Assembly: GCA_046153995.1 (NCBI GenBank)
Contig: JBJXEH010000261.1
Location: 1 to 26,829, forward strand
DNA: 26,829 nucleotides
Reading direction: 5' to 3'
Source of the DNA: SZUA-430 sp046153995
GTDB taxonomy: Bacteria; Pseudomonadota; Alphaproteobacteria; Micropepsales; Micropepsaceae
The notes beneath the pieces are model-generated. The model had not been told where the DNA came from, made no database searches, and worked only from the letters and a program-made list of their open reading frames with translations. Shown in pieces: positions 6,821 through 13,759 of the stretch; the first letter of the stretch is position 1, and the number at the start of each line of letters is the position of its first letter. The position numbers and the translations under genes are program-made.

Positions 6821-8482
6821 ATGTCGTTTGAAAGTCTCGGCCTTTCGGCCGATTTGCTCCGCGCTATCGCGGAGGCCGGTTATACGACCCCTACCCCCAT
6901 CCAAGAGAAAGCGATCCCAGTCGTTCTGGCCGGTCGCGACGTGATGGGGATCGCGCAAACTGGCACGGGGAAGACGGCGGGGTTCACCCTGCCCATGATC
7001 CAAAAGCTCGCTGCGGGGCGCGCGAAGGCGCGCATGCCGCGCTCGCTGATCCTTGAGCCGACGCGCGAACTCGCGGCTCAGGTCGCCGAGAGCTTCGAGA
7101 AATACGGCAAGTATCTCAAGCTTTCGATGGCCTTGCTCATCGGCGGCGTGTCCTACGAAGAGCAGGACATGAAGATCACGCGCGGCGTCGATGTGTTGAT
7201 CGCGACGCCGGGGCGCATGCTGGATCATTTCGAGCGCGGCAAGCTGTTGCTCACGGGCGTTTCGACTCTTGTCATCGACGAAGCGGACCGCATGCTGGAC
7301 ATGGGGTTCATTCCGGACATCGAGCGGATTTGCAAGCTGCTGCCGTTTACGCGGCAGACGCTGTTTTTCTCAGCGACGATGCCGCCGGAAATCACGCGGC
7401 TTGCCGATCAGTTCTTGAGCAATCCCGAACGTATCGAAGCGTCGCGACCGGCGACGGCGGCGACGACGATCGTGCAGAAGATCATCGGCGTACCCGCGAA
7501 CGACGCGAAGCTGAAGCGCGAGGCGCTTCGGCGGATCATTCGCGGCGAGACGATCACGAACGGCATCATTTTCTGCAACCGCAAGACCGACGTCGACATC
7601 GTCTACAAATCGCTGACCAAGCACGGGTTTTCGGTCGCGGCCTTGCACGGCGACTTGCCGCAGCCGGTGCGGACCAAGACGCTTGAGAGCTTCCGCGGCG
7701 GCACGATTCAATTGCTTTGCGCCAGCGACGTGGCGGCGCGCGGGCTCGACATTCCGGCGGTCAGCCACGTCTTTAACTTCGACGTGCCGATCCATGCCGA
7801 CGACTACATTCACCGCATCGGCCGGACGGGCCGAGCGGGACGCGAAGGGCACGCCTTCATGCTCGCGGGACCGCAGGACTTTAAGGCCGTGGCCGCGATC
7901 GAGAAGCTCACGGGCTTCAAGCTTCTCCGCGAAGAGATGACCGACATCGAGGTGACGCCGGATACGCGTTCGCGCGGCGAGCGCGATCGCGGTGGTCGCG
8001 ACGGACGCCGCGGAGGACGCGGCCGCGAGCGCGACCGCAGCCGTCATCGCGGCGATGCCCCGTATCACGATCAGGTCGCGCCGATGGCGCCGATCGATGC
8101 GTCACAGGTTCCGGTGGTTGCGGCGGTTGAGCCTGTTGTTGCGGCTGCGCCTGTGCAGCAGCGTCGGGAACGGCAGCCGCGCAGAGATCATCAACCTCGG
8201 CCTCCGCGCCGGGATGATGCGCCGCGTGGAGATCGCCCTGCCCGTGCGCCGCAGCAGCCTCGCGCTGAACGGGCGGCTGCGCCCGCCGGCGAACGGCCTG
8301 CTGCGAAACGGGACGAGCATCGTCATCCGCGCGGCGAGCGCCCGGCGAAGGGCGAGCAACGCCATCGGCGCAACGAGGCGCCGGAACAAGACGACGGCGC
8401 GGCTTCGCACCTGCCGGCGTTCCTGCTGCGGCCGGTGCCCCTGCACCTCATCAAGCGGAAGAAAGAAAGCGAACCGGTTTAG
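6821..8482 (+). CDS. rhlE: ATP-dependent DEAD-box RNA helicase, RhlE type
   Basis: This is a 553-residue cytoplasmic RNA helicase likely to act in RNA decay, ribosome assembly or cold adaptation. All core motifs are visible: the Q motif (YTTPTPIQ, 21-28), Walker A AQTGTGKT (45-52), PTRELA (80-85), TPGR (129-132), DEAD (153-156), SAT (184-186), ARGLD and HRIGRTGR (about 331-338). From about residue 385 the protein becomes a long disordered tail rich in Arg, Pro, Ala and Gly, ending in a hydrophobic HLPAFLLRPVPLHL segment before a basic end. I associate that terminal LPAFLLRP-type motif with alphaproteobacterial relatives. The RhlE subgroup is inferred from the compact core without extra folded domains. 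The stop codon sits in the loop of a terminator-like hairpin. Confidence 0.9.
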   Translation: MSFESLGLSADLLRAIAEAGYTTPTPIQEKAIPVVLAGRDVMGIAQTGTGKTAGFTLPMIQKLAAGRAKARMPRSLILEPTRELAAQVAESFEKYGKYLKLSMALLIGGVSYEEQDMKITRGVDVLIATPGRMLDHFERGKLLLTGVSTLVIDEADRMLDMGFIPDIERICKLLPFTRQTLFFSATMPPEITRLADQFLSNPERIEASRPATAATTIVQKIIGVPANDAKLKREALRRIIRGETITNGIIFCNRKTDVDIVYKSLTKHGFSVAALHGDLPQPVRTKTLESFRGGTIQLLCASDVAARGLDIPAVSHVFNFDVPIHADDYIHRIGRTGRAGREGHAFMLAGPQDFKAVAAIEKLTGFKLLREEMTDIEVTPDTRSRGERDRGGRDGRRGGRGRERDRSRHRGDAPYHDQVAPMAPIDASQVPVVAAVEPVVAAAPVQQRRERQPRRDHQPRPPRRDDAPRGDRPARAPQQPRAERAAAPAGERPAAKRDEHRHPRGERPAKGEQRHRRNEAPEQDDGAASHLPAFLLRPVPLHLIKRKKESEPV

Positions 8483-8491
8483 CCGGTTCGC
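8469..8491 (-). terminator. Terminator hairpin of the aldehyde dehydrogenase gene, overlapping the helicase stop codon
   Basis: A perfect 9-bp stem GCGAACCGG (8469-8477) / CCGGTTCGC (8483-8491) encloses the loop TTTAG, which holds the helicase TAG stop. On the minus strand the stem is followed by TTTCTTTC, so it fits an intrinsic terminator for the minus-strand gene ending at 8501. On the plus strand no U-tract follows. Confidence 0.65.
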
Positions 8492-8500
8492 CCTCGCCGC

Positions 8501-9964
8501 TTAGCGTTTGATCGAGCCCGCCAACTGCTTCTGCAGGCCGTCGCCGTAGGGTGCGCGGATGTTGGCGAGTTGTTTTTCGACGAAGTTCGATGTCGGCTGC
8601 TGGTAAATCGCCTTGCGGTGGCTGAATTGGCGGAAGCCGTCGATGCCGTGGTAAGCGCCCATGCCGGACGGGCCGACGCCGCCGAACGGCAGGTCCTCCA
8701 TCGCCACGTGCATGATCGTGTCGTTGACCGTGACGCCGCCCGAGGTGGTGTGGGTTAGGACCTTGTCCTTTTCCGCGCCGTCTTCGCCGAAGTAATAGAG
8801 ACCCAAGGGCCGCGCGTGCGCGTTGACGTAGGCGATCGCCTCATCGACGGATTTGTATGTCTTCACCGGCAGCACGGGGCCGAAGATTTCGTCCTGCATC
8901 ACCTTCATGTCGTCGCCGGGATCGAGGATCAGCGTCGGCGCGATTTTGTGATGTGGCTGCTGGCGCAGGTCTTCTTTCGCCGGGTTGATCTCGACGATCT
9001 TGGCGCCCTTCGATTTGGCTTCGTCGATGTAGCCGCGCAGGCGGTCGAAGTGACGCTGGTTGATGACCGACGTGTAGTCGGGATTGTCCTTCAGCGTCGG
9101 ATACATGCGGGCGACGGCGCTGGTCGCCTTGGTTACGAACTCATCGCGCTTGCCCTCGGGCACCAACACGTAATCGGGGGCGAGGCAGATTTGGCCGGCG
9201 TTCAGCGTCTTGCCGGTCATGACGCGCGTGGCGCTGAGTTCGATGTTGGCGTTCTCACCGATGATGACAGGCGATTTCCCGCCGAGTTCGAGCGTGACCG
9301 GCACGAGGTTCTCGGCTGCGGCGCGCATCACGTGGCGCGCGATCGAGGTCGCGCCGGTGAAGAGCAAGTGGTCAAACGGGAGGCGGCTGAAGGCCTCGCC
9401 CGTGTCCGAACCGCCGACGCAAACGGCGATCTCTGCCTCGTCGAAGACCTTCTTGAACATGCGCGCCATCAGATCCGAAGTCGCAGGCGTGAACTCCGAC
9501 GGCTTGATCATGCAACGGTTGCCGGCGGCAAGGATGCCGGCGAGCGGCGTGAAGGTCAGGTTGACCGGGAAGTTCCACGGCGAGATGACGCCGATGACGC
9601 CTAAGGGCTGATAGTGAATCTCGGCCTTGGCGCCGAACCAGCCGAGGATCGCGGGTGTGGGTTTGCGCTTTTCCACGCGCATCCATTTGCGCAGATTGTC
9701 CTTCGCGTGCTTCAGCGGACCGATCGAGCCGGAGACGTCGGTGAACTTGCTCATCTGCGGCGAGCGGCTGCCGAAGTCGCGGTTCAGGGCGTCGGCGATC
9801 TCGTCCTGGTGATCGACCAGGATGGCGACGCAGCGGTCCAGGCGGTCGATGCGAACTTCAGCCGACGGTGGACCGTCTTTCAGGTAGGCAGCCTGCTGCT
9901 TGTCAAGAAGGCTGCGCATTTCCTGCGCGGTCATCGGCTTCGTCTTGTTATCCGTCACGCCCAT
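8501..9964 (-). CDS. calB: Coniferyl aldehyde dehydrogenase (NAD(P)-dependent aldehyde dehydrogenase)
   Basis: This is a 487-residue aldehyde dehydrogenase, the usual length for the family. It shows the Rossmann-fold loop SPWNFP (128-133), FTGATS (202-207), the general-base glutamate in ELGGKSP (E226) and the nucleophilic cysteine in NAGQICLAPDY (C260). The short ICLAPDY context, KPSEFTPA, and the C-terminal DLPFGGVGPSGMGAYHG match coniferyl aldehyde dehydrogenases, which oxidise coniferyl aldehyde to ferulate; related enzymes act on other medium or aromatic aldehydes, so the exact substrate is less sure than the family. The ATG at 9964 follows GGGAG by 8 nt. No other lignin-degradation genes are adjacent. 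Confidence 0.87.
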   Translation of the reverse strand: MGVTDNKTKPMTAQEMRSLLDKQQAAYLKDGPPSAEVRIDRLDRCVAILVDHQDEIADALNRDFGSRSPQMSKFTDVSGSIGPLKHAKDNLRKWMRVEKRKPTPAILGWFGAKAEIHYQPLGVIGVISPWNFPVNLTFTPLAGILAAGNRCMIKPSEFTPATSDLMARMFKKVFDEAEIAVCVGGSDTGEAFSRLPFDHLLFTGATSIARHVMRAAAENLVPVTLELGGKSPVIIGENANIELSATRVMTGKTLNAGQICLAPDYVLVPEGKRDEFVTKATSAVARMYPTLKDNPDYTSVINQRHFDRLRGYIDEAKSKGAKIVEINPAKEDLRQQPHHKIAPTLILDPGDDMKVMQDEIFGPVLPVKTYKSVDEAIAYVNAHARPLGLYYFGEDGAEKDKVLTHTTSGGVTVNDTIMHVAMEDLPFGGVGPSGMGAYHGIDGFRQFSHRKAIYQQPTSNFVEKQLANIRAPYGDGLQKQLAGSIKR

Positions 9965-10446
9965 TTTCGTTTCTCCCTTTTTGCGTCAGTGCCTTGATGC
10001 GACCCTTATAGACGAAAATCGCGCGTTCCTGAAAACGGCGGTGTGGGGACGTGCGTGGACGTCACCTTGAGCAGGCTGGCGAGGCAAAGCGATTCTTGAT
10101 GCGATGCTGATCGTGCCGATGCCATTGTCCGTTGCGTGGCCAGCGTGCAGTTGCTGCCATGCGATTCGGCCCCGTGCGCGAACGCAGTCGACCCTCCGGA
10201 GCCGCGCGGACGAACAGCCATGACGATCCCCTCTTTCGGTCGTTGACGAAGCCGATTGCGCTCGGCGTTAACCCTCGGCATTGGCAAGCCGCCGCATCCA
10301 GAGCTGGTCGTTTACCGTCTTCGAATGAATACGCGTCAGAGGCGAAATTTAATCGAATTTTCGGCTCTCGGTGACACGATGCACCAATCAACGCGACGGG
10401 GACCGCCCTCGCTTTTCGAACGGCGGCGTGCTGAGGAGTTCGTACG
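9965..10446. other. 482-bp intergenic region between divergent genes
   Basis: I see no credible gene here. It should hold the promoters of the aldehyde dehydrogenase gene (a separate entry) and of the diguanylate cyclase gene. The only AT-rich island, around 10343-10363, is an interrupted palindrome (CGAAATT, 6 nt, AATTTTCG) that includes a TTTAAT possible -10 box, about 85-100 nt before the cyclase start; no convincing -35 box pairs with it. The remainder is GC-rich without clear repeats or RNA genes. Confidence 0.5.
10005..10033 (-). promoter_or_regulatory. Candidate promoter of the aldehyde dehydrogenase gene
   Basis: On the minus strand TTCAGG (10033-10028), 17 nt, then TATAAG (10010-10005) gives a fair sigma-70-like promoter about 40 nt before ATG 9964. 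The -10 box is good; the -35 box is weak. Confidence 0.4.
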
Positions 10447-11505
10447 GTGCATTACTGGGAAATGCCTGATCACGCCCGTGCCTTGAGTGATCGCGCAATC
10501 GATCTCATGCGCGAGTACAAGGCGGCCCCTACGCCGCCGCAGTACGAACTTTGGTTCAACTATGCGTCGGGTCTCAATCACGAGTTGATCGACGCCCTGG
10601 ACACGGCGGTTCAAGACGGCCACGCCACAGACGCGGCCCGCATGCGCGATCTTCACATGCGCTTCTTCGGCGGCAATCTGACGACCGCGGTCGACGATAT
10701 GGGTGCGAAACTGCAGGAAGAACTGCAGAGATTCGCGCATGTCTTGGAAAACACCGGTCAGGACACGGCGTCCTATGGCAAGACGCTGAGCATCGCAACC
10801 CAACAGTTGCATCACGGCGACGTGGCGCAGTTCAAGCTTGTCATCGAAGGTGTCGTTGCGGCGACGCGTGCGATCGAGGCCAAGCACAAGGCTCTCGAGA
10901 AGGAACTCACGACGTCGAGCAGCGAGATCAAGTCGCTGCGCCAACGCCTCGAGAGCATTCGCGAAGAGAGCCGCGTCGACTCATTGACCGGCCTCCTGAA
11001 CCGGCGAGGCTTCGACGAACGCATGATCATGGCGCTGTGCGGCGTAGCCGAAAACAACGATCAGCTGTGCGTGTTGATCGGCGACGTCGATCACTTCAAG
11101 AAGTTCAACGACACGTGGGGGCATGCGACGGGCGACCAAGTGCTGCGCTTGGTGGCGCAGTGCTTCAAGTCGAACACCAAGGGCGGCGATACCGCGGCCC
11201 GTTACGGCGGCGAGGAATTCGTCGTCGCACTGCCGCAGACCTCGCTGGAAGGCGCGATCACTGTTGCCGAACATATTCGCGTCGCGGTCGAGTCGAAGAA
11301 AATCGTAAAGCGCTCGACGGGCGAGACACTGGGTTCGATCACCCTTTCCATCGGCGTCGCGAAGCATGTGCCCGGGGAGCCGATCGAGGACACGCTGAAC
11401 CGCGCAGACGCTTGCCTCTATGCTGCGAAGCGCTCGGGGCGCAATCGCGTCGTTGGCGAGACGACGCTTAACGCTACGGAACTTGCGATGAAGACCCGCG
11501 CCTGA
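10447..11505 (+). CDS. Diguanylate cyclase (GGDEF domain protein)
   Basis: This 352-residue soluble protein is expected to make cyclic di-GMP from two GTP. The N-terminal region (about 1-75) includes PTPPQYELWFNYASG, a segment I have seen in alphaproteobacterial GGDEF proteins and whose signal is unknown. A helical, probably coiled-coil linker (about 125-175) leads into the GGDEF domain at DSLTGLLNRRGFD (178-190), with the metal-binding IGDVDHFKKFND and the active-site GGEEF (254-258), so it should be catalytically competent. At the inhibitory I-site, five residues before GGEEF, the usual RxxD reads KGGD (245-248), so product inhibition may be weak. The start is GTG at 10447, fixed by GAGGAG 8 nt upstream; ATG 10462 has no usable site. 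It is soluble, with no membrane span, and is followed by a terminator hairpin. Confidence 0.9.
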   Translation: MHYWEMPDHARALSDRAIDLMREYKAAPTPPQYELWFNYASGLNHELIDALDTAVQDGHATDAARMRDLHMRFFGGNLTTAVDDMGAKLQEELQRFAHVLENTGQDTASYGKTLSIATQQLHHGDVAQFKLVIEGVVAATRAIEAKHKALEKELTTSSSEIKSLRQRLESIREESRVDSLTGLLNRRGFDERMIMALCGVAENNDQLCVLIGDVDHFKKFNDTWGHATGDQVLRLVAQCFKSNTKGGDTAARYGGEEFVVALPQTSLEGAITVAEHIRVAVESKKIVKRSTGETLGSITLSIGVAKHVPGEPIEDTLNRADACLYAAKRSGRNRVVGETTLNATELAMKTRA

Positions 11506-11548
11506 GGCATGGCCCGCTCGCCTTGCGCTTGGCGTGAGCCTATGCTGG

Positions 11549-11574
11549 CCTGAAGCGAAATTGCTTCGGGTTTT
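11549..11574 (+). terminator. Rho-independent terminator after the diguanylate cyclase gene
   Basis: CCTGAAGC (11549-11556) pairs with GCTTCGGG (11563-11570) over 8 bp including one G-U pair, with a 6-nt loop, followed by TTTT. It ends only 6 nt before the ATG of the next gene, so it also occupies that gene's translation-initiation region. Confidence 0.6.
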
Positions 11575-11580
11575 ACATTC

Positions 11581-12384
11581 ATGGCCTACGAGAACATCCT
11601 CGTCGAGACGAAGGATGGCGTCGCGACGCTGACGCTCAATCGTCCGCAATCACTCAACAGTTTGAACAAGGGCCTGATCGACGATATCCGCACGGCGCTT
11701 CGCGCGCTGGCGCCGGATGCGTCGGTGAAGGTGCTCGTGATCACGGGCGCCGGGCGGGGCTTTTGCGCCGGCGCGGACCTTGCCAATGCGGGGTTCGGCG
11801 ACGGCGTGCAGCGGTCTGTCGGCGAGGGGATCTCGCACTCGATGGAGATCGGCTACAACCCGCTTGTGCGCGATCTAACCGGGTTTCCAAAGCCCGTGAT
11901 CGTCGCCGTCAACGGCGTGGCGGCGGGCGGCGGCGTGGGTCTGGCGCTTTCGGGCGACATCGTGCTGGCGGCGAAGTCGGCCTATTTCGTTCAGGTGTTC
12001 GGACCGAAGCTCGGGCTCGTGCCCGATATGGGCTGCACGTGGCTTTTGCCGCAGCTCTTGGGCCGGGCGCGATCGCGCGCGCTCGCGCTGCTTGGCGATC
12101 GCCTACCGTCCGACAAGGCCGCCGAATGGGGCCTCATATGGGCTTCGGTCGCGGACGATCAGTTGCACGCCGAGGCGAATGTTCTGGCGCAGCGCTTGGC
12201 CAAAGGGCCGACGAAGGCCTTCGGTGAGATCAAGCGCGTGTTGGATGCGGCGGCGCTGAACACGTTGGACGAGCAGCTTGAGCTTGAGCGGCGCACCCAG
12301 CAAACGCTGGGCGATACTGATGATTTTCGCGAGGGCGTGACCGCCTTTCTGACGAAGCGCGAGCCCCAATTCAAAGGCAAATAG
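11581..12384 (+). CDS. Enoyl-CoA hydratase/isomerase family protein, PaaG-like
   Basis: This is a 267-residue crotonase-fold enzyme acting on an acyl-CoA. The CoA and oxyanion-hole segments are FCAGADL (61-67) and NGVAAGGGVGLALSGD (111-126). The segment GLVPDMGCTWLLPQLLG (145-161) matches PaaG-type isomerases, in which an aspartate in GL(V/I)PD is the key acid/base, rather than classical hydratases with a glutamate pair. PaaG converts the epoxide of phenylacetyl-CoA to an oxepin, but close relatives have other substrates, and no other phenylacetate genes are present, so the substrate is open. The start region lacks a strong Shine-Dalgarno and abuts a terminator hairpin. The next gene is a paralogue 15 nt downstream. 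Confidence 0.87.
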   Translation: MAYENILVETKDGVATLTLNRPQSLNSLNKGLIDDIRTALRALAPDASVKVLVITGAGRGFCAGADLANAGFGDGVQRSVGEGISHSMEIGYNPLVRDLTGFPKPVIVAVNGVAAGGGVGLALSGDIVLAAKSAYFVQVFGPKLGLVPDMGCTWLLPQLLGRARSRALALLGDRLPSDKAAEWGLIWASVADDQLHAEANVLAQRLAKGPTKAFGEIKRVLDAAALNTLDEQLELERRTQQTLGDTDDFREGVTAFLTKREPQFKGK

Positions 12385-12399
12385 AGGAGACACGTTCCC

Positions 12400-13200
12400 A
12401 TGGAATTCGAACGGGTGAAGGTCGACGTGCATGGCCGCGTCGGGGTCTTGACGCTCAACCATCCCGAGGTGATGAACGCCGTCAGTCCGGAGATGCTCAA
12501 GGGCTTGATGGGGGCTATTGCCTATATCGAGAAGCCGGAGACGGGATTGCGCGCGCTTGTCATGACGGGCGAAGGCCGCGGGTTTTGCGCTGGCGCCAAT
12601 TTATCGGGTGGCGCGGGCTCGAACGATTTCGGTGCGCGGGAACGCGACGCCGGCGCGGCGCTGGAGACGGCGTATCACCCCTTTCTGCGACGGTTGCGAA
12701 ACTTGAAGATCCCCTTTGTCACGGCGGTCAACGGCGCGGCTGCCGGCGTCGGCATGAGCTTCGCCATGATGGGCGACATGATCCTGGCGTCGAAGTCCGC
12801 GTATTTCTTGCAGGCGTTCCGGCGCATCGGCCTTGTGCCCGACGGCGGCTCGACGTGGCTGCTGCCGCGGTTGGTTGGTTTGGCGCGCGCGAAGGAATTG
12901 TCGCTGATGGGCGAGAAGCTGAGCGCCGAACGGGCGCTTGAGTGGGGTCTCATCAACCGCGTTTACGACGACGCGGCTCTGGTGCCGGAAGCAATGAAGC
13001 TGGCGGAGGAATTGGCCGCGGGGCCGACGGTCGCGCTGGGGCTGATCCGCAAGCTCTATTGGGATAGCCCGAACAACACCTACGAAGAGCAGCTCGACGC
13101 GGAGCGTCAGGCACAGAAGGATGCCGGACGGGCCGAGGACTTCGCGGAAGGCGTCGGCGCGTTCTTGCAGAAACGCAAAGCCGAATTCAAAGGGCGTTAA
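12400..13200 (+). CDS. Enoyl-CoA hydratase/isomerase family protein, PaaG-like (tandem paralogue)
   Basis: This 266-residue second crotonase-fold enzyme follows the first in the same orientation with a 15-nt gap that holds a GAGGAGA ribosome binding site. Segments line up with its neighbour: FCAGANL (62-68), NGAAAGVGMSFAMMGD (111-126), GLVPDGGSTWLLPRLVG (144-160), and a near-identical C-terminal frame (EDFAEGVGAFLQKRKAEFKGR here, DDFREGVTAFLTKREPQFKGK there). This points to an old duplication. The aspartate in GLVPD again favours a PaaG-like isomerase. The pair probably acts in one degradation route for an aromatic or fatty acyl-CoA, perhaps on successive intermediates; that is inference. It converges on rplQ. 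Confidence 0.87.
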   Translation: MEFERVKVDVHGRVGVLTLNHPEVMNAVSPEMLKGLMGAIAYIEKPETGLRALVMTGEGRGFCAGANLSGGAGSNDFGARERDAGAALETAYHPFLRRLRNLKIPFVTAVNGAAAGVGMSFAMMGDMILASKSAYFLQAFRRIGLVPDGGSTWLLPRLVGLARAKELSLMGEKLSAERALEWGLINRVYDDAALVPEAMKLAEELAAGPTVALGLIRKLYWDSPNNTYEEQLDAERQAQKDAGRAEDFAEGVGAFLQKRKAEFKGR

Positions 13201-13202
13201 GC

Positions 13203-13224
13203 CTGGGGAGCGCGAGCGCCCCAG
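13203..13224. terminator. Shared terminator hairpin between convergent genes
   Basis: CTGGGG (13203-13208) pairs with CCCCAG (13219-13224). Inside, an A-G mismatch and two more pairs are capped by a GCGA tetraloop of the GNRA type. It fills most of the 26-bp gap between the second hydratase gene and rplQ and can fold from either strand. No U-run follows on either side, so termination may be inefficient or Rho-aided. Confidence 0.5.
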
Positions 13225-13226
13225 AC

Positions 13227-13655
13227 TTAGGCGTTCGCTTCTTCCTGCGTCGCCTGGACGGGGCCGGAGTCTTTGCCCTTCGCTTCCACGTCGCGATCGA
13301 TGAACTCGATCACCGCCATGTCGGCGGCGTCGCCGTGGCGGAAGCCCGCCTTCAGCACGCGCGTGTAGCCGCCCTTGCGCGTGGCATAGCGGGGGGCCAG
13401 CACGTCGAACAGTTTCGCCACCATCACCGTATCGTTGCGCAGGTGCGAGAGCGCCTGGCGACGGGCGTGAAGGTCGGTCTTGCCGCGCTTGCCGAGCGTG
13501 ATCAGCTTTTCGACGACCGGGCGAAGTTCCTTCGCCTTGGGCAGCGTCGTGGTGATCTGCTCGTGCTTGATAAGCGCCGACGCCATATTGACGAACAGCG
13601 CCTTGCGGTGACTGCTGGTCCGGTTGAGTTTGCGGCCGGCTGAACCGTGACGCAT
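13227..13655 (-). CDS. rplQ: 50S ribosomal protein L17
   Basis: This 142-residue L17 is a large-subunit protein near the peptide exit tunnel. The N-terminus RHGSAGRKLNRTSSHR is the family signature, followed by FVNMASALIKHEQITTTLPKAKELRPVVEKLITLGK. The core of about 120 residues is complete; the last 20 or so residues (DVEAKGKDSGPVQATQEEANA region) form a polar tail of the kind common in alphaproteobacterial L17. It is the last gene of the alpha operon, after rpoA. The 104-bp gap to rpoA is unusually long for this cluster and is filled by an inverted pair of palindromes. Confidence 0.97.
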   Translation of the reverse strand: MRHGSAGRKLNRTSSHRKALFVNMASALIKHEQITTTLPKAKELRPVVEKLITLGKRGKTDLHARRQALSHLRNDTVMVAKLFDVLAPRYATRKGGYTRVLKAGFRHGDAADMAVIEFIDRDVEAKGKDSGPVQATQEEANA

Positions 13656-13682
13656 GGCTTAGTCCCCTGTTTCTCTTGTCTG

Positions 13683-13756
13683 AGAGCGCGGGCATCTTGC
13701 CCGCTCTTCCTACATTTCAAACGCCTGAAAAGAGCGGGCGGGACGCCCGCGCTCCC
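13683..13756. repeat. Inverted pair of REP-like palindromes between rpoA and rplQ
   Basis: The first hairpin (13683-13707) is AGAGCGCGGGC, loop ATCTT, GCCCGCTCT. The second (13731-13754) is AGAGCGGGC, loop GGGAC, GCCCGCGCTC. The second is close to the reverse complement of the first: each has one arm with an extra GC step (GAGCGCGGGC) and one without (AGAGCGGGC). The 23-nt space between them is AT-richer. Two REP-type hairpins in opposite orientation form the architecture called REPIN or BIME. A related single copy lies at 17687-17705. No REP-associated (RAYT) transposase is in the window. Confidence 0.65.
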
Positions 13757-13759
13757 AGA

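Noticed and set aside
10006..10391. Small open frames in the gap between the aldehyde dehydrogenase and cyclase genes
   Set aside because: None has a ribosome binding site or recognisable features, and their composition is that of random GC-rich frames; the region looks regulatory.
12601..13695. A 364-codon minus-strand frame running through rplQ and the second hydratase gene
   Set aside because: It reads rplQ out of frame and the hydratase in antisense; both have clear genes in other frames.
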